DNA from: Beaufortia kweichowensis
Taxonomy: Eukaryota > Chordata > Actinopteri > Cypriniformes > Gastromyzontidae
Length of the DNA: 64,000 bases
Assembly (NCBI GenBank): GCA_019155185.1
Contig: CM032794.1
Span: 524,501-588,500, forward strand
Reading direction: 5' to 3'
In this document: positions 23,913 to 37,700 of the stretch, in pieces
Numbering within the stretch: the stretch's first letter is position 1
Layout: the number at the start of each line of letters is the position of its first letter
Notes under the pieces: generated by a model
The model's database searches: none
Told to the model about the DNA's origin: nothing
Seen by the model: only the letters and a program-made list of their open reading frames with translations
Position numbers and translations under genes: made by a program

Positions 23913-24074
23913 ATTTGTGTTAAAAGTGATCATTGTGCTAAAATCCAGTCAAACACACAACTTCATCCTGACATAAAAACACTTTGAAAAAAGCAAATGG
24001 CCGATGGAAACATCACATTTGTGTAACATCTGTGAATGTGTGTAATGAACACACACATGTATTTGACACATCAA

Positions 24075-27000
24075 CTATCTCTTAATGAACTTGGCAATAA
24101 AAAAGCCAATGGTGTCGTTGTTGGCATGATGATAAAGACTCTCAGGAGAACGTGCAGGACTGTTTCCAGCCCATAATAACTCTGGACGAAACCTCTGTAA
24201 CAGTCGTCTGTGATCACGGGACAGTCCCGCCCCACTCATGCCCTCTGACCCCAGATGAGGAATCTGAAAGAAAAACATCATCAGGATATGATCATCACAT
24301 CTATCATGATCAAATCTAATGTGTTTGTGTACCTGTGGTTCCAGTGATAAACAGGGGAATGTTTTAAGAGCCCAGGCGACCTGTTCTTCATTCTCTGCAA
24401 GCGTCACCGTACAGGTGCTGTACACCAAAACACCTCCTCTCTTTAACAACCGCACGGCCTACATCATCACAAACACACACAACGCTTCATCATCTGTTCA
24501 CTGACACAGACATGAATGATCTTACGCTTGTGAAGAGTTTTTATTCTCTTTATCCTCTTCAAAAATGTTTTCCTCTTTAAAAAAATATTTTTTTACCTTG
24601 AGAATTTTTTTTCCAAAAATTTTTTTATGTTTTCCCTTTGAAAAAATATTTTGCCACTAAATAAAACTCTTAAAAGAAAAAAATTTGAAGAAAAAAATTA
24701 TTTTAAGATAGTACAACATTTCTTTAAAGAGGAACAAAAATTTTTGGAAGATTAAAAAAAAAATTTATGAAAAGATTAAAATGAAAAAATATTTCAGAAA
24801 AAAAACCATCTTCCAAATATTTTGAAGAGGGGGAAACATTTTTGAAGAAAAGAAAATTTAAATTTTTTAAGATGGAAAAATCTTTTTTTGAAGAGGAACA
24901 CATTTTTTTATGAGGTGGAAAAAAATTTATGAAAAGATGAAAAAATCTTTTAAGAGAAAATCTTCAAAAAAAGTATTTTTTTCTTCACAAATTCCCCCCT
25001 TAAAAATGTTCATCTTCAAAAAGTTTTTTTTTTCAAAATGATTTAAAATAAATGTTTTATCCCTCTTAAATGTTTTTTTCTCTTCCACACAAGAGTGACA
25101 CCTGAATGTCAAGGTTAGCACCACATGCTAATTATTAACCTGTTAGCTAGCAAACAAAAAACATTTTTATTTTGTGTGAACTTTTGAAAAGGGGGAAAAT
25201 ATTTTGAAGAAAAAACTATTTGAAGATGAAAAAAATGTAAGATGGTAAAAAAAATTTTTTGAAGAGCAACAAAATTGTTTGGAAGATGAAAAAATTTGAT
25301 GAAAAGATTAAAATGAAAAAATATTTTTTGAAGAGAGGAAAAAATGTAAAAAAATAAAATTTTAAAGATTTTTTTAAGATGGTAAAAAAATTTTGAAGAA
25401 GAGGAACACATTTTTTCAGGAGGTGAATAAAAAATATTTTAAAGAGAAAAAAAGAAACTCATCTTCCAAAAAAAATGTCCCGTGTTAAAAAAAAAATTTA
25501 ATCTTCAAAAAACATTTTTTGTTCAAAATAGTTTTTTCTTGAAAACAGTTTTTCCTCTCTTCAAAACAGACATGAATGATTGTGTTATCTTACGCTTGTG
25601 AAGAGTTTTCTCTGAAGAGGTTGATAAGAACAGACTTCTTTCAGACTCCAGCTGCAGATCATATTTGGTCTTTGACCCAAACCACTGCAGGGAGCGTCTA
25701 ACAAGATCCGCTCAAAACTCTCCTCGGGGAACGGTGGACCATCAAAAAAAATCACAAACAAATTTAAGATGAGTAAGTTGTCTATGGGCTTATAATGTGT
25801 GTTTTTCAGGATGATGTTAGATGTTTACCTGCGCTGTCGTCATGTGTGAGATGAGAGATCACAGCCTGTGTGCTGTCACAACAATATACTTTAATACAAT
25901 CCAACTTCAGCATCTGTGCGTTCTGAATAATCTTCTCCATTTTGGATCTGATCTTTTCCAAAGCGATCACAGTTCCCTGTTGAGATGAAGCAAATGTAAT
26001 AATAAAAAAGGGTTCAGTAGACGTGGATAAAAGCATAAAAAGTAAAACAATGGAGAACTGCAGAATGACGCTAAGACACACAAAGTGTTGTTAAACGATA
26101 GCTAAAACACAAACACACACACCTGGTTTCTCATTAGTGAAGCGATGTGTGTGGTTTTTCCTCCAGGAGCGGCACACATGTCCAGGATTCGTTCACCAGG
26201 TCGAGGTCCTAAAACATGTCCCACGACCACCGACGGCAGATTCTACATCAACACATCCAGAAACACTCAAGATAGATTCAAGATATAATCAATCAACAAA
26301 CCAGGATAAAAAATAACAAATGCATCATAACAAAATGAACATAAGGAGTAAACCAGCATTCAATAAAAACTGCATTTTGTTGCCTTGTTTCCATGTGCAA
26401 TGACAATATATTTGAATCTTAACAATAACAAAAAGAAAAACAGCCTGAGGTTATAATGTGTGATAGAAAGGAGCAGCTGGAATAGTAATAATGTGAGAAA
26501 CACAGACAGTACCTGCAGGAAAACATCTTCTGTTAAAACTCCATCAAAGGAAGGACTCTGATAAAGAGCTTCTGTCATTCTGATGGCAACACCCCTGTGT
26601 GTGTGTGTGTGTGAGAGAAAGAGATCATCACACGATCAAACACGACCCGTATTAAGAAACGGTAAAACTGACCGTTTGGCAGGTCCATCAGAGCAGAATA
26701 TATCTGATCGATCCACCAGAGATACTCCATTACCCAGAAACACTTTCTTCCCCTGGAACTCTTTAGCTCCGCGTGTGCATTTACCCTCGATGTCAGAAAA
26801 CACAGACACCACGTCACCTGCCTTCATGACTGACAAACACACACACATGTTGATGGTTTGAACATGATGTTATCTCATGTTATGTGCGTGCGATCTGAAC
26901 GTGTGCCGCTCACATTTTGGGCTGCTCAAGACTCCCGGTGTGAAGACATGAGCTCCTCTGAGAACGGCATTACCACACTGAACACCAACAATCACCTCTG

Positions 27001-27661
27001 AAGTCAACACATCTACACACCTGTACACAACACACACAAACAACATTCACACACCGCAACAAAACACTACTGCTGATGTGTTCAGGTATCTGGACGTTAC
27101 CTCGGTCCATGAACAGAGAGCAGCAGAACATCTGGAAGATGAGGATGAGTGTGAATGAGCACTGGACGATCACTTCCTTCATCACAAATCATCTGATAAT
27201 AAACACATTCAGATCAGATCTAATCCAGTAGATCTAATATAATCTTACAAATTCTGTAAAACATTTCAGATGAACATAAGGATTAATTTTGAGCAAAAAT
27301 ATTCAGTAACATCAACTGTTATATATGTTTTTCAAGACTGCCAAACACACAGACCCGAGTGAAATGTTGTTGTAGTTTGTGTTGAATCTCGGGCAGCGGG
27401 TTCAGGTGTGTACTGACTCTCACACAGGTAAACATGGGTGGATGAGAGAGACATGAGAGAAGAGCCTCGAACGCCCGCTCGGCCTCTTCTTTACCAACCT
27501 CACACACCACCTGTACACACATCACATCAGATAAACATCTGCTTTATCTTACAAATACATGAACAAGTGTTTGAATAAAGCCGAACCTCATCGTGTGTAT
27601 AAACGCTGTGAAGATGATCTCTGACTTCAGGCTTCAGTGCGAGTTGAGGAAACACAGACAT
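24075..27661 (-). CDS. nsun6: tRNA (cytosine-5) methyltransferase NSUN6
   Basis: SAM-dependent methyltransferase of the NOL1/NOP2/Sun family; NSUN6 methylates C72 of certain tRNAs and some mRNAs. Exons, 5' to 3': 27587-27661, 27355-27510, 27101-27192, 26914-27020, 26673-26829, 26513-26594, 26123-26242, 25829-25976, 25594-25742, 24333-24458, 24075-24263. The sum is 466 codons plus stop, close to the human length of about 469. The start is MSVFPQLALKPEV. A PUA domain follows (about residues 110-200: CGNAVLRGAH, MKAGDVVSVFSDIEGK), then the SAM motif CAAPGGKTTH, the catalytic DAPCSGLGQRPN, and a second catalytic Cys in VYSTCT. All phases close. One oddity is the acceptor before 25742, which ends TG rather than AG. 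An A/T-rich repeat block fills the intron 24459-25593. Confidence 0.94.
24540..25566. repeat. A/T-rich composite repeat block C inside an nsun6 intron
   Basis: About 1 kb of the same degenerate A/T words, with one core copy (25051-25190). It is bounded on both sides by copies of ACAGACATGAATGAT plus CTTACGCTTGTGAAGAG (24505-24537 and 25566-25606). The right copy is the real nsun6 exon 3' edge and donor. Confidence 0.8.
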
Positions 27662-27699
27662 CTCTCTGAGAACATCAGAAACATATATCAAGATCAGAT

Positions 27700-28645
27700 C
27701 ATTTTCATTATGATGATGAAAACCCTGAACCGCAATGTAAAAAAATAAACCTTGTTCTTATATTTCTTCCTGGAGCCTAAAGATTTTATTCTCTTTAAAA
27801 AATATTTTTTTACCTTGAGATTTTTTTTGTTTTACCTCTGAAAAAATATTTTTGAAGACAAAACGAAAAAAAAGTTTTTTATCTTCCAAAAAAATTCTCT
27901 TCAAACGTTTTTTTACCATATACATTTTTTTACTTAAATAAATGTTTTATCCCTCTTAAATGTTTTTTTTCTCTTCCACACAAGAGTGACACCTGAATGT
28001 CAAGGTTAGCACCACATGCTAATTGTTAACCTGTTAGCTAGCAAACCCAAAACATTTCTTTTGTGTGAACTTTTGAAGAAGGGGAAAAAATGTGAAGAAA
28101 AGTTTATTTGAAAATGAAAAAAAAATTAAAGATGTTAAAAAAAATTGTGAAGAGGAACAAAATAGTTTGGAAGATGAAAAAAAATATTTATGAAAAAATT
28201 AAAATGAAAAATATTTTTGGAAGAGAAAAAAAATTCATCTTCCAAAACAATCTCTTCAAAAATGTGGAAATGAAAATATTTTGAAGAAAATAAAATGTTG
28301 AAGATTTTTTTAAGATGGTTTTTTAAAAGGAACACATTTTTTCAGGAGGTGAATAAAAATGTAATGAAAAGTTGAAGATGAAAAAATATTTTTTAAGAGA
28401 AAAAAAGTCATCTTCCAAAAAAATCTCAAAATTGATTTTTCTTTTTTTTTACATCTCTTCAAATATTTTGAAGATAATTTTTTTTTTAAGATGGTAAATT
28501 TTTTTTGAAGAGGAACAAAATCTTCTAAAGATGAATAAAAAATTTGATGAAAAGATTTCAAATATTTTTTGAAGAGGAAAAAGAGAAGAAAGCTTCAGAA
28601 CTTCAGAAAGGAAAACAACAAGGATATATATTTTTCTTCACCTCT
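27700..28645. repeat. A/T-rich composite repeat block D
   Basis: It has the same left end (TTCATTATGATGATGAAAAC) and right end (GAAAGCTTCAGAACTTCAGA) as block A, plus one core copy at 27941-28080. It lies immediately upstream of the nsun6 start codon. Confidence 0.8.
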
Positions 28646-28654
28646 TTCTATACT

Positions 28655-28790
28655 CAATAAACAGCTGTAGTTTACTGGTTTGATGCCCAGAACCAGCAGA
28701 AAACAGCCAATTACTCCCAGTGTGCCAATGATCAATTATAAATCGCTTTGGATAAAAGCATCTGCTAAATAAATACATGTACATATAATC
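28655..28790 (+). mobile_element. Degenerate SINE fragment
   Basis: A B-box-like GGTTTGATGCCC and the fish SINE tail (AAATCGCTTTGGATAAAAGC, ATCTGCTAAAT). The 5' tRNA-like head is eroded. Confidence 0.6.
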
Positions 28791-28924
28791 AGTACTATAG
28801 TAAAATACTACAGTCACACTTAATCTTAATGTTAAAACACTAAATAAAATATCATGAATCACAGACAGGATGATTTCTCACAATCAATCCAGCGTTATGG
28901 ACAAAACTTATTTAACTTTAAATA

Positions 28925-29045
28925 TAAATTCTCACAGAATTCTCACTGCTTATATTTGACTGAAGTCGTGGTTGATAAGAGTCCAAACATCAGACATCAA
29001 AATGTCAGTCTATACACGAGTTATCCATTTAAAAAATGTAAATAT
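28925..29045 (-). mobile_element. Fragment of the dispersed 300-bp repeat family
   Basis: Shares ATAAATTCTCACNGAAT, GTCCAAACATCAGAC and GTCAGTCTATACACSAGTTA with the fuller minus-oriented copy at 55720-56060. Confidence 0.6.
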
Positions 29046-29234
29046 TCCCCGTGTCAGCTGTAATGAATGAACATCATCATACGATGGCATTATAATGGTA
29101 CTTTTACACTTGGAACAATGGAACTACAGTCAGTTTACTCACATTTTGAATGATGACAGTCTGTTAAATGTTTCTAAACGGGATCTTTGTTTATATTTCT
29201 GTAATAATCCGTGACATGCTGCATGTGTGTTTGA

Positions 29235-29350
29235 CCATCAGCGCTTCCGTATTCTGCGTGGCCCCGCCCACTGCGACGGCGCAGTTCAAATCACGTGACC
29301 TGCTCAGTTTGACATGCGCTGTAGCAAAGCCTCGTGCAGCTGTGATTTAA
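29235..29350. promoter_or_regulatory. GC-box/E-box promoter-like island between nsun6 and dennd4a
   Basis: A short CpG-rich stretch in AT-rich DNA with GGCCCCGCCCAC (a GC box), GACGGCGCAG and TCACGTGACC (a palindromic E-box of the USF/MITF-TFE type). A second CCCGCCCACC lies near 29490. It lies between the divergent 5' ends of nsun6 (27661) and dennd4a (31714), so it could serve either or both. Direction is not determined. Confidence 0.45.
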
Positions 29351-29704
29351 ACTCGCCGATTTAGTTTTTCTTTTAGGTCTATAGGAAGCAGTTGTGACTA
29401 AAATATATTTGTTTATTAAATTTAATTAACTTAATTTAATGTGCGTTTAGAGACCATTCGGTGCTGTCAATCATTTCACCAGTTCTAGACCCGCCCACCT
29501 CCAGCCAGTCTTCAACTCTTCATCTGTTTTAATGTAGACAAATTTTGTCATAACTTCATTCAAATCAACACAACTTACATTTTGATTTGATAAGTTATGT
29601 ATTATGTCCTAATGCTTTATGTGAGAAATGTCACTTTAAGTATCATGACAGCAGGATCTAGTGGGTAACTTTGGGTCAGACCTTTAAATATAATGGCCCA
29701 CCTG

Positions 29705-31704
<2,000 letters not shown>

Positions 31705-31713
31705 GGTTTGGAG

Positions 31714-34700
31714 ATGATGGAGGACGGGGCTCGGCGTGTGGCTGATTATTTCGTGGTGGCTGGTCTGAATGAATCCTCTTCTCCTTTGGGCGATGAGATG
31801 ATGTTTGATGATTCTTGTCATAAAGCGGCTCAGATTAAATCCCCCATCACAGATGTGACGGTACTGATGCGATCTGTAGGTGAAGATGTTCCTCCAGGTT
31901 ACACATGTGTAGAGAACACACCGACAGGCCTGTCTGCGGATCTAAACAACGGCAGTCTCATGGCACCTGAATTTTATATCTGCTACAGACGAGGACAAGA
32001 TAAAGCACCTCTCACAGATCTGGGGTAAATGTGGATATACTGGATGTTTCATTTGACAAAGCTAACAGACATAGACTAAATGACACAAAACTTTCATATT
32101 GTGTTTTCCATTAATAAACATAGTAAATTATGAACAATGACAAATAAAATCCAATTATAAGATTAGATGAATAAGATAAGAACTAATATATGTTGTCCGA
32201 TGTATTCAACATCATATTTCATTTTTATTTTTAGAGTTATTTATGAATGGAAAGAGAAATTAAAGCAAGGTCATCATATAATCCAGAGGACGCCGTACGG
32301 TCGGCCGGCCAATCTGAGCGGCTCTTCATCTCAACGCATTTACATCACGTATCAGCGAGCGTCAGAGAACCCTGCGGCCGTCTGTATCACAGATATCTGT
32401 ATCATTATACCTGGAAAAGGAGAAACAACACCTCATACATTCTGTAAAATAAACAAGAATCTCAGCAGCAGTATGGTGAATATCACCTTTACACTTCTGC
32501 ATTCAACAACTGTAACGATATGGAGGAAGAAAAATAATTGAAGTGTAAATAAATGACTTAACATAGAAATGAATAAACATGAAAAGTGCATCTTTACATT
32601 ATTGGATTAAATTTATGCTTCTGTACATCAACTTTTATTTGTACTATTTCTTTAAAACTGCATTTTGTTTGTGTGTGTTTTGTTGTTTCACATGTGAATC
32701 GTATGTAATTTCCCATGTAAAACCATGTGATCACATAGGAATTTACATACGATTCACACAAGAAATGTCTCATTTCTCACACATGGGTTATTTGTTTGTT
32801 GTGTTGTTTCAGTGGGGTTCAGATGTATATCTCTGCTATAAGAAGTCTGTGATGGACACCAGCTCTAATACTTATAAAGCAGGTTTGTTCAATTCTGAAC
32901 GGTTGCATGATGCACAAAAATAAATGCATGAATAAATAATATTTCAAATGAAATCGTCTTATAATCCGAGAGATGTTCAGTTTGATCAGCTTTGATTCAT
33001 TGAGTGATGTTGATGGTGTATGTGTTCAGAAATGCTCAGTCGATATCCTGATGAAGACTATGAGTCGTTTCCTCTGCCTGAATCTGTTCCCATCTTCTGT
33101 CTGCCGATGGGAGTGTGTGTGGAGCGCTGGACGCCGCGTGTCCCGTACCCGCTGCCCACCTTCTCTACATTTGTTTTGACTGGAGCATCAGGAGAGAAAG
33201 TGAGATTTAATCACCTCATATGCTGTAGGAAAATATAAACTGTAGGAAAATATATGAACAAACTGCAGTAATTACTAATAATATTTGTAAGTCGCTTTGG
33301 ATAAAAGCATCAGCTAAATGCCTAAATGTACTATAATATACAGTGTTTTACCATAGTTTACTGTAGTAAATATTAAAGTATAGTACTGTATTGTTTATTA
33401 TATGTGGTATATTACTGTATTTGTCTTGTTGTGCACGTGTGAATGTGCAGGTGTACGGCGCGGCGTTACAGTTTTATGAAGCGTATGCAGAAGAGCGTTT
33501 AACAGACATACAGAGAAAACAACTGAACATGACGGAGGCAAAATCCTGTAACAGAACTGACATCCGGTCATCTGGAACATCAGGAATCATTCACACGAAT
33601 AAATGCATCTGCGTTCTGTCTCGCTGGCCGTTCTTTGACGCTTTTAAGAAGTTTCTGACCTTCCTGTACCGTTACTCTATATCTGGACCTCACGCTGTGC
33701 CCATCGAGAAGTGAGTCTGTGTCCCGCCATTATACATCTGATAGATGAAACTCTTAATAGTGAAATTCTGTTGATCTTCTCGTCTGTGTTTTACAGACAC
33801 ATCTCTCACTTCATGCACAAAGTTCCTTTTCCAACGGCTCAGAGACCTCGGATTCTTCTTCAGGTGTGTGTTCGTCTATGTACATGCGGATGTGTTTCAC
33901 TTTGATTATACTGTAATTCTTCTGCTTGTGTTGTACAGTTGTCTCCTCATGACAGCGTGTTGTTGAGTCGACCGGTTCTCTGTCCTTTACCTCTGAGGTA
34001 CAGCACACCACCATGACAATCATAAATCCATTCAATTCAAGTTGTTTTTCTATAAATGTTTTGTCCTGCACATGATGTTTGTCAGATAATGTATGAGATA
34101 ATGTGTGTGTGTTCACCTCAGCGGAGGCCGTTTCTTCACTCTTCTGAAGCATTTGGGTGCTGAGAATACAGCGTGTGTGTTGTTGTTTGTTCTGACGGAG
34201 CAGAAGATGGTGATGCACTCGAGTCAAGCGTCCGTCCTCACCGGCGTCGCTGAAGCTCTCATGTCTGTGAGTAATACAGAAGAGCTCTCTAAGCTGTTTT
34301 TCTTCCAGTGTTTCATCACAGATGAAAGTGAATTGTTCGTGTATTTCAGATGATATTCCCGCTGCAGTGGCAGTGTCCGTATATCCCGTCGTGTCCTCTC
34401 TCTCTGTCCGCTGTTCTCAGTGCTCCGTGTCCGTTCATTGTGGGTTTAGACTCGAGATACTTTGACATCTATGAACCTCCAGCAGATGTTATATGTGTGG
34501 ATCTGGACACAAACAACATCTTTCAGTCAGTTTCATACAATAATTCACAACGCAAAACACGTCTCAAATCATTCTTACCTTTACTGCATCTGTGTGTGTT
34601 CAGCGCTGAAGAAACACGAGCTCTGACGCTGAAGATCCTGCCGAAGAAAGCCAGGAAAAAACTTCTGAATGCCCTCAAAGATCTTTACCTGGAGATATCT

Positions 34701-37700
34701 GATGGTAATCATTATAAACAGTACCGGTCAAACGTATGAAAACATAGATGGTTCTTTCACAGTTTAGAATAGTAGCAAACTCATGAAAACCATGAAATAA
34801 CACAAGTGTAACTGTGTGAATTATGTCGTGACTAAAAGCATCTAAAATAAATGAACACTATGTTATATTTGATCATCTTCTTCATCTAGAATTTGTCAAA
34901 ACAGAACTGAAGAAATGAACTCTTGTTGATTCAGGACACAGAGATGATGGATTGATGGATTTGTCTCTGTGGGATGTTGAGCTGAGCAGCGGCAGAAGTT
35001 TACAGACGTTTGAGCTGGACGTTCAAGAGACGTTTCTGTGTTTCATGGCTGATATATTAAAGGCTTATCGGAGCTTTCTGAAACCCATCATTAATGTCCC
35101 TTCAGATACATCCACAGATGCCAAATCACTGTTTGATCTACAGGGTGAGAGATATATACTGTATATAATGATATATTTCTCTTCCAGTCCAGATTTTTGT
35201 TGCTGTAATATATTGAATACGGGTCGATTTCTTCCACAGGCTTTGTGAGACATCAGGATTCCTCTAAACAAACATTTTACTCATTATTGACTAAAACTCA
35301 GATGTTCACGAGGTTTATTGAGGAACGTACATTTGTCAGTGACAGAGACGCCAGTCTGGCTTTCTTTGATGAATGTGTTGAGAAGGTTTGACACGCTTCA
35401 CTTTTCTAAACCTTTTTATCTTTCTTATTTCGTCTCATGTGTCATTTTATATTTCCAAAAGCTTCACAGTGGAGATCAAAACAGTGAGATTAAGGTAAAC
35501 TTCTGTATTTCTTCTGCTCTTCTTCACATTATTTGAAGTCTTGTGATGTTCAATCTTTGTCTGTTAGATTTGAGGTCAACACAGATAAACACATATTCTT
35601 TAGTCTTTCTCAGAATAATTAATAAGAATAATTTAGATGTTGGGAATGAGATCTTTTGCTGGTTTTACTGGTCTGTGATGAAAACTTACGGCTGATTCAC
35701 ATCGTAACAAATGTTGACTTTACGATGGTAAGATACTTTAATACCACTTACAGAAAAGCTTCATGAAAACCACAATGTCTACAAAACACATAAACATGTG
35801 AACATCATGTCACCACACACATTTATATGGAATTCACACAAAAGTCTTCCAAAACCACACATGACACGTGTCATCACATGTAAAATGAATGTGTTTTCTG
35901 ACTTGAACCCAATGTACACATCAGAAGTTAGATGATTTATTTGATTGTGTTTAGATGGATGGAAGCAGTAGAGATAAAAGTCGACTGATTGAAGTGGATA
36001 AATCCTACTATAGTGAACACACAGTATTCATCAGTCCACCTGAAGTTCCCACATCACCTGATGGAGATGAACATCATCTGTGCTACAGGTACACAAAAGA
36101 GCTTCACATTACACATTTGACATTGATTTGGTAAGCGGGTCTGACTATGTATTACGTTTTGTCACTTTTTATGTGTTTTAGTTATAGTGGTTTCCCCGTG
36201 TTAACACATGAATTGTTCGATGATGTGGACGGCTTTCCATTCAGCAAAAAACATCCAGTTATCCAACAAAACTGTCAGACACGACCCGATTCAACTCTCA
36301 GACGAACCAAACAGGTATCTCTCAATATCTGTCTAAAGAAAAGTGCTGTTTTCAGAATTATCACATTCATAACAGTTCATATTCCTCATAAATGAACACA
36401 TGAACATTACAATAAAATAATTATTTGATGTCTTTAAAGAGTCATCTCTTCTTCATTTGTTGGGTATTATTGCTTCTGGTTTGTGTGTTTTAATTCACAG
36501 AAATCCTACAAAGTATGTTGAATCTCATAAACGTGTGTTCTTTTTTTGTCACATTCATAACACATGAATATTTCCATTAAAATAGATAACTGGTGTATGT
36601 CTGGACTCCATCAACAGGACTTAATATACTTAAAATAAACAGATGATTTAATAAATACATTCTGTGAGAATTTATATTTGAAGTTTTGACAGAAAATGTC
36701 TCGTTTATTGCAGTAATAATTGATTGATTCTCTTCTGTAGGAAATGAAGTGGGCACAGAGGACGGCTGATCAATATTTCTGTGATCCTCAGCTGTGGTCC
36801 AGACGTCTGTTGTGTTGTTCATACGGTCTGTGGTTTATCTGTCTGCCGGCGTATGTCAAAGTGTGTCATTTACAAACACGAGCGCTGAACGCTGCGTATG
36901 ACATACTGAAAACCATGAGATCAAGAACATTACAGCCGGCAGATGAGGTGAAATACAAAACACAAATCTCTCATCATTTATTCATCCTCATGTGCTTTAT
37001 AATCCTGTGTGTGACTCTTTCTTCAGTAAAACACAAAAGATGATATTTTGAGAAATGTCTCAGTGGTTTTCTGTTCATGTAATGGAAGTCAATGAGGGTG
37101 TTTGATTATCAACATCCTTCAAAAAATCTGAAAATCTTTGTGTTCTGAAGAAGAAAGAAAGTCATAGAGGTTTGACATGAGGATGAATAAATAATAAAAG
37201 ATGTTAAAGAATAGAGAAGATAAAGTGTCGTGTGTGTTGTAGGTGTGTTATCGTGTTGTGATGCAGTTGTGTGGTGAATACGGTCAGCCCGTGTTGGCGG
37301 TCAGGGTTCTGTCTCTGATGAGAAAAGCTGGACTTCATCCCAATGCCATCACTTATGGATATTACAACAAGGTAAAGCATGACAAGATCCCCCAAAATAA
37401 AGGGACATATTGTGTAAACAAATTGTGTAAGAGCTTGAAATGAAAGAATTGCATTTATCTGCATAATGTTTTTTTTCTATTATTTGGTTAATGGTTTTGT
37501 TAAACACCTGCTCATTCGCTTAATCATCTTTAAGAGATGTTTAAATGGTTTTTAACCTTTATTGTGAGTCATGTATGCTGAACATTTGTGTGTATGTCAT
37601 ATGTTTATGTGTGTTTGTGTTGTTCAGGCGGTGTTGGAGAGCGTCTGGCCGTCCAGCACGAGAGGAGGATCTTTTCTTTGGTCTAAACTGAGAAATGTTA

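Larger units (their letters stand above)
22321..28080 (+). repeat. Five dispersed copies of a ~130-bp core unit
   Basis: Copies at about 22321-22460, 22641-22775, 23256-23360, 25051-25190 and 27941-28080, all in one orientation. The core reads ACACAAGAGTGACACCTGAA, TGTCAAGGTTAGCACCACAT, then GCTAATTGTTAACCTGTTAG, CTAGC. It is flanked by TTTATCCCTCTTAAATG on the left and TTTTGTGTGAACTTTTGAA on the right. Copies are almost identical over the core although the A/T-rich DNA between them is scrambled. Block A has only the right flank (about 20227), without the core. Confidence 0.85.
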
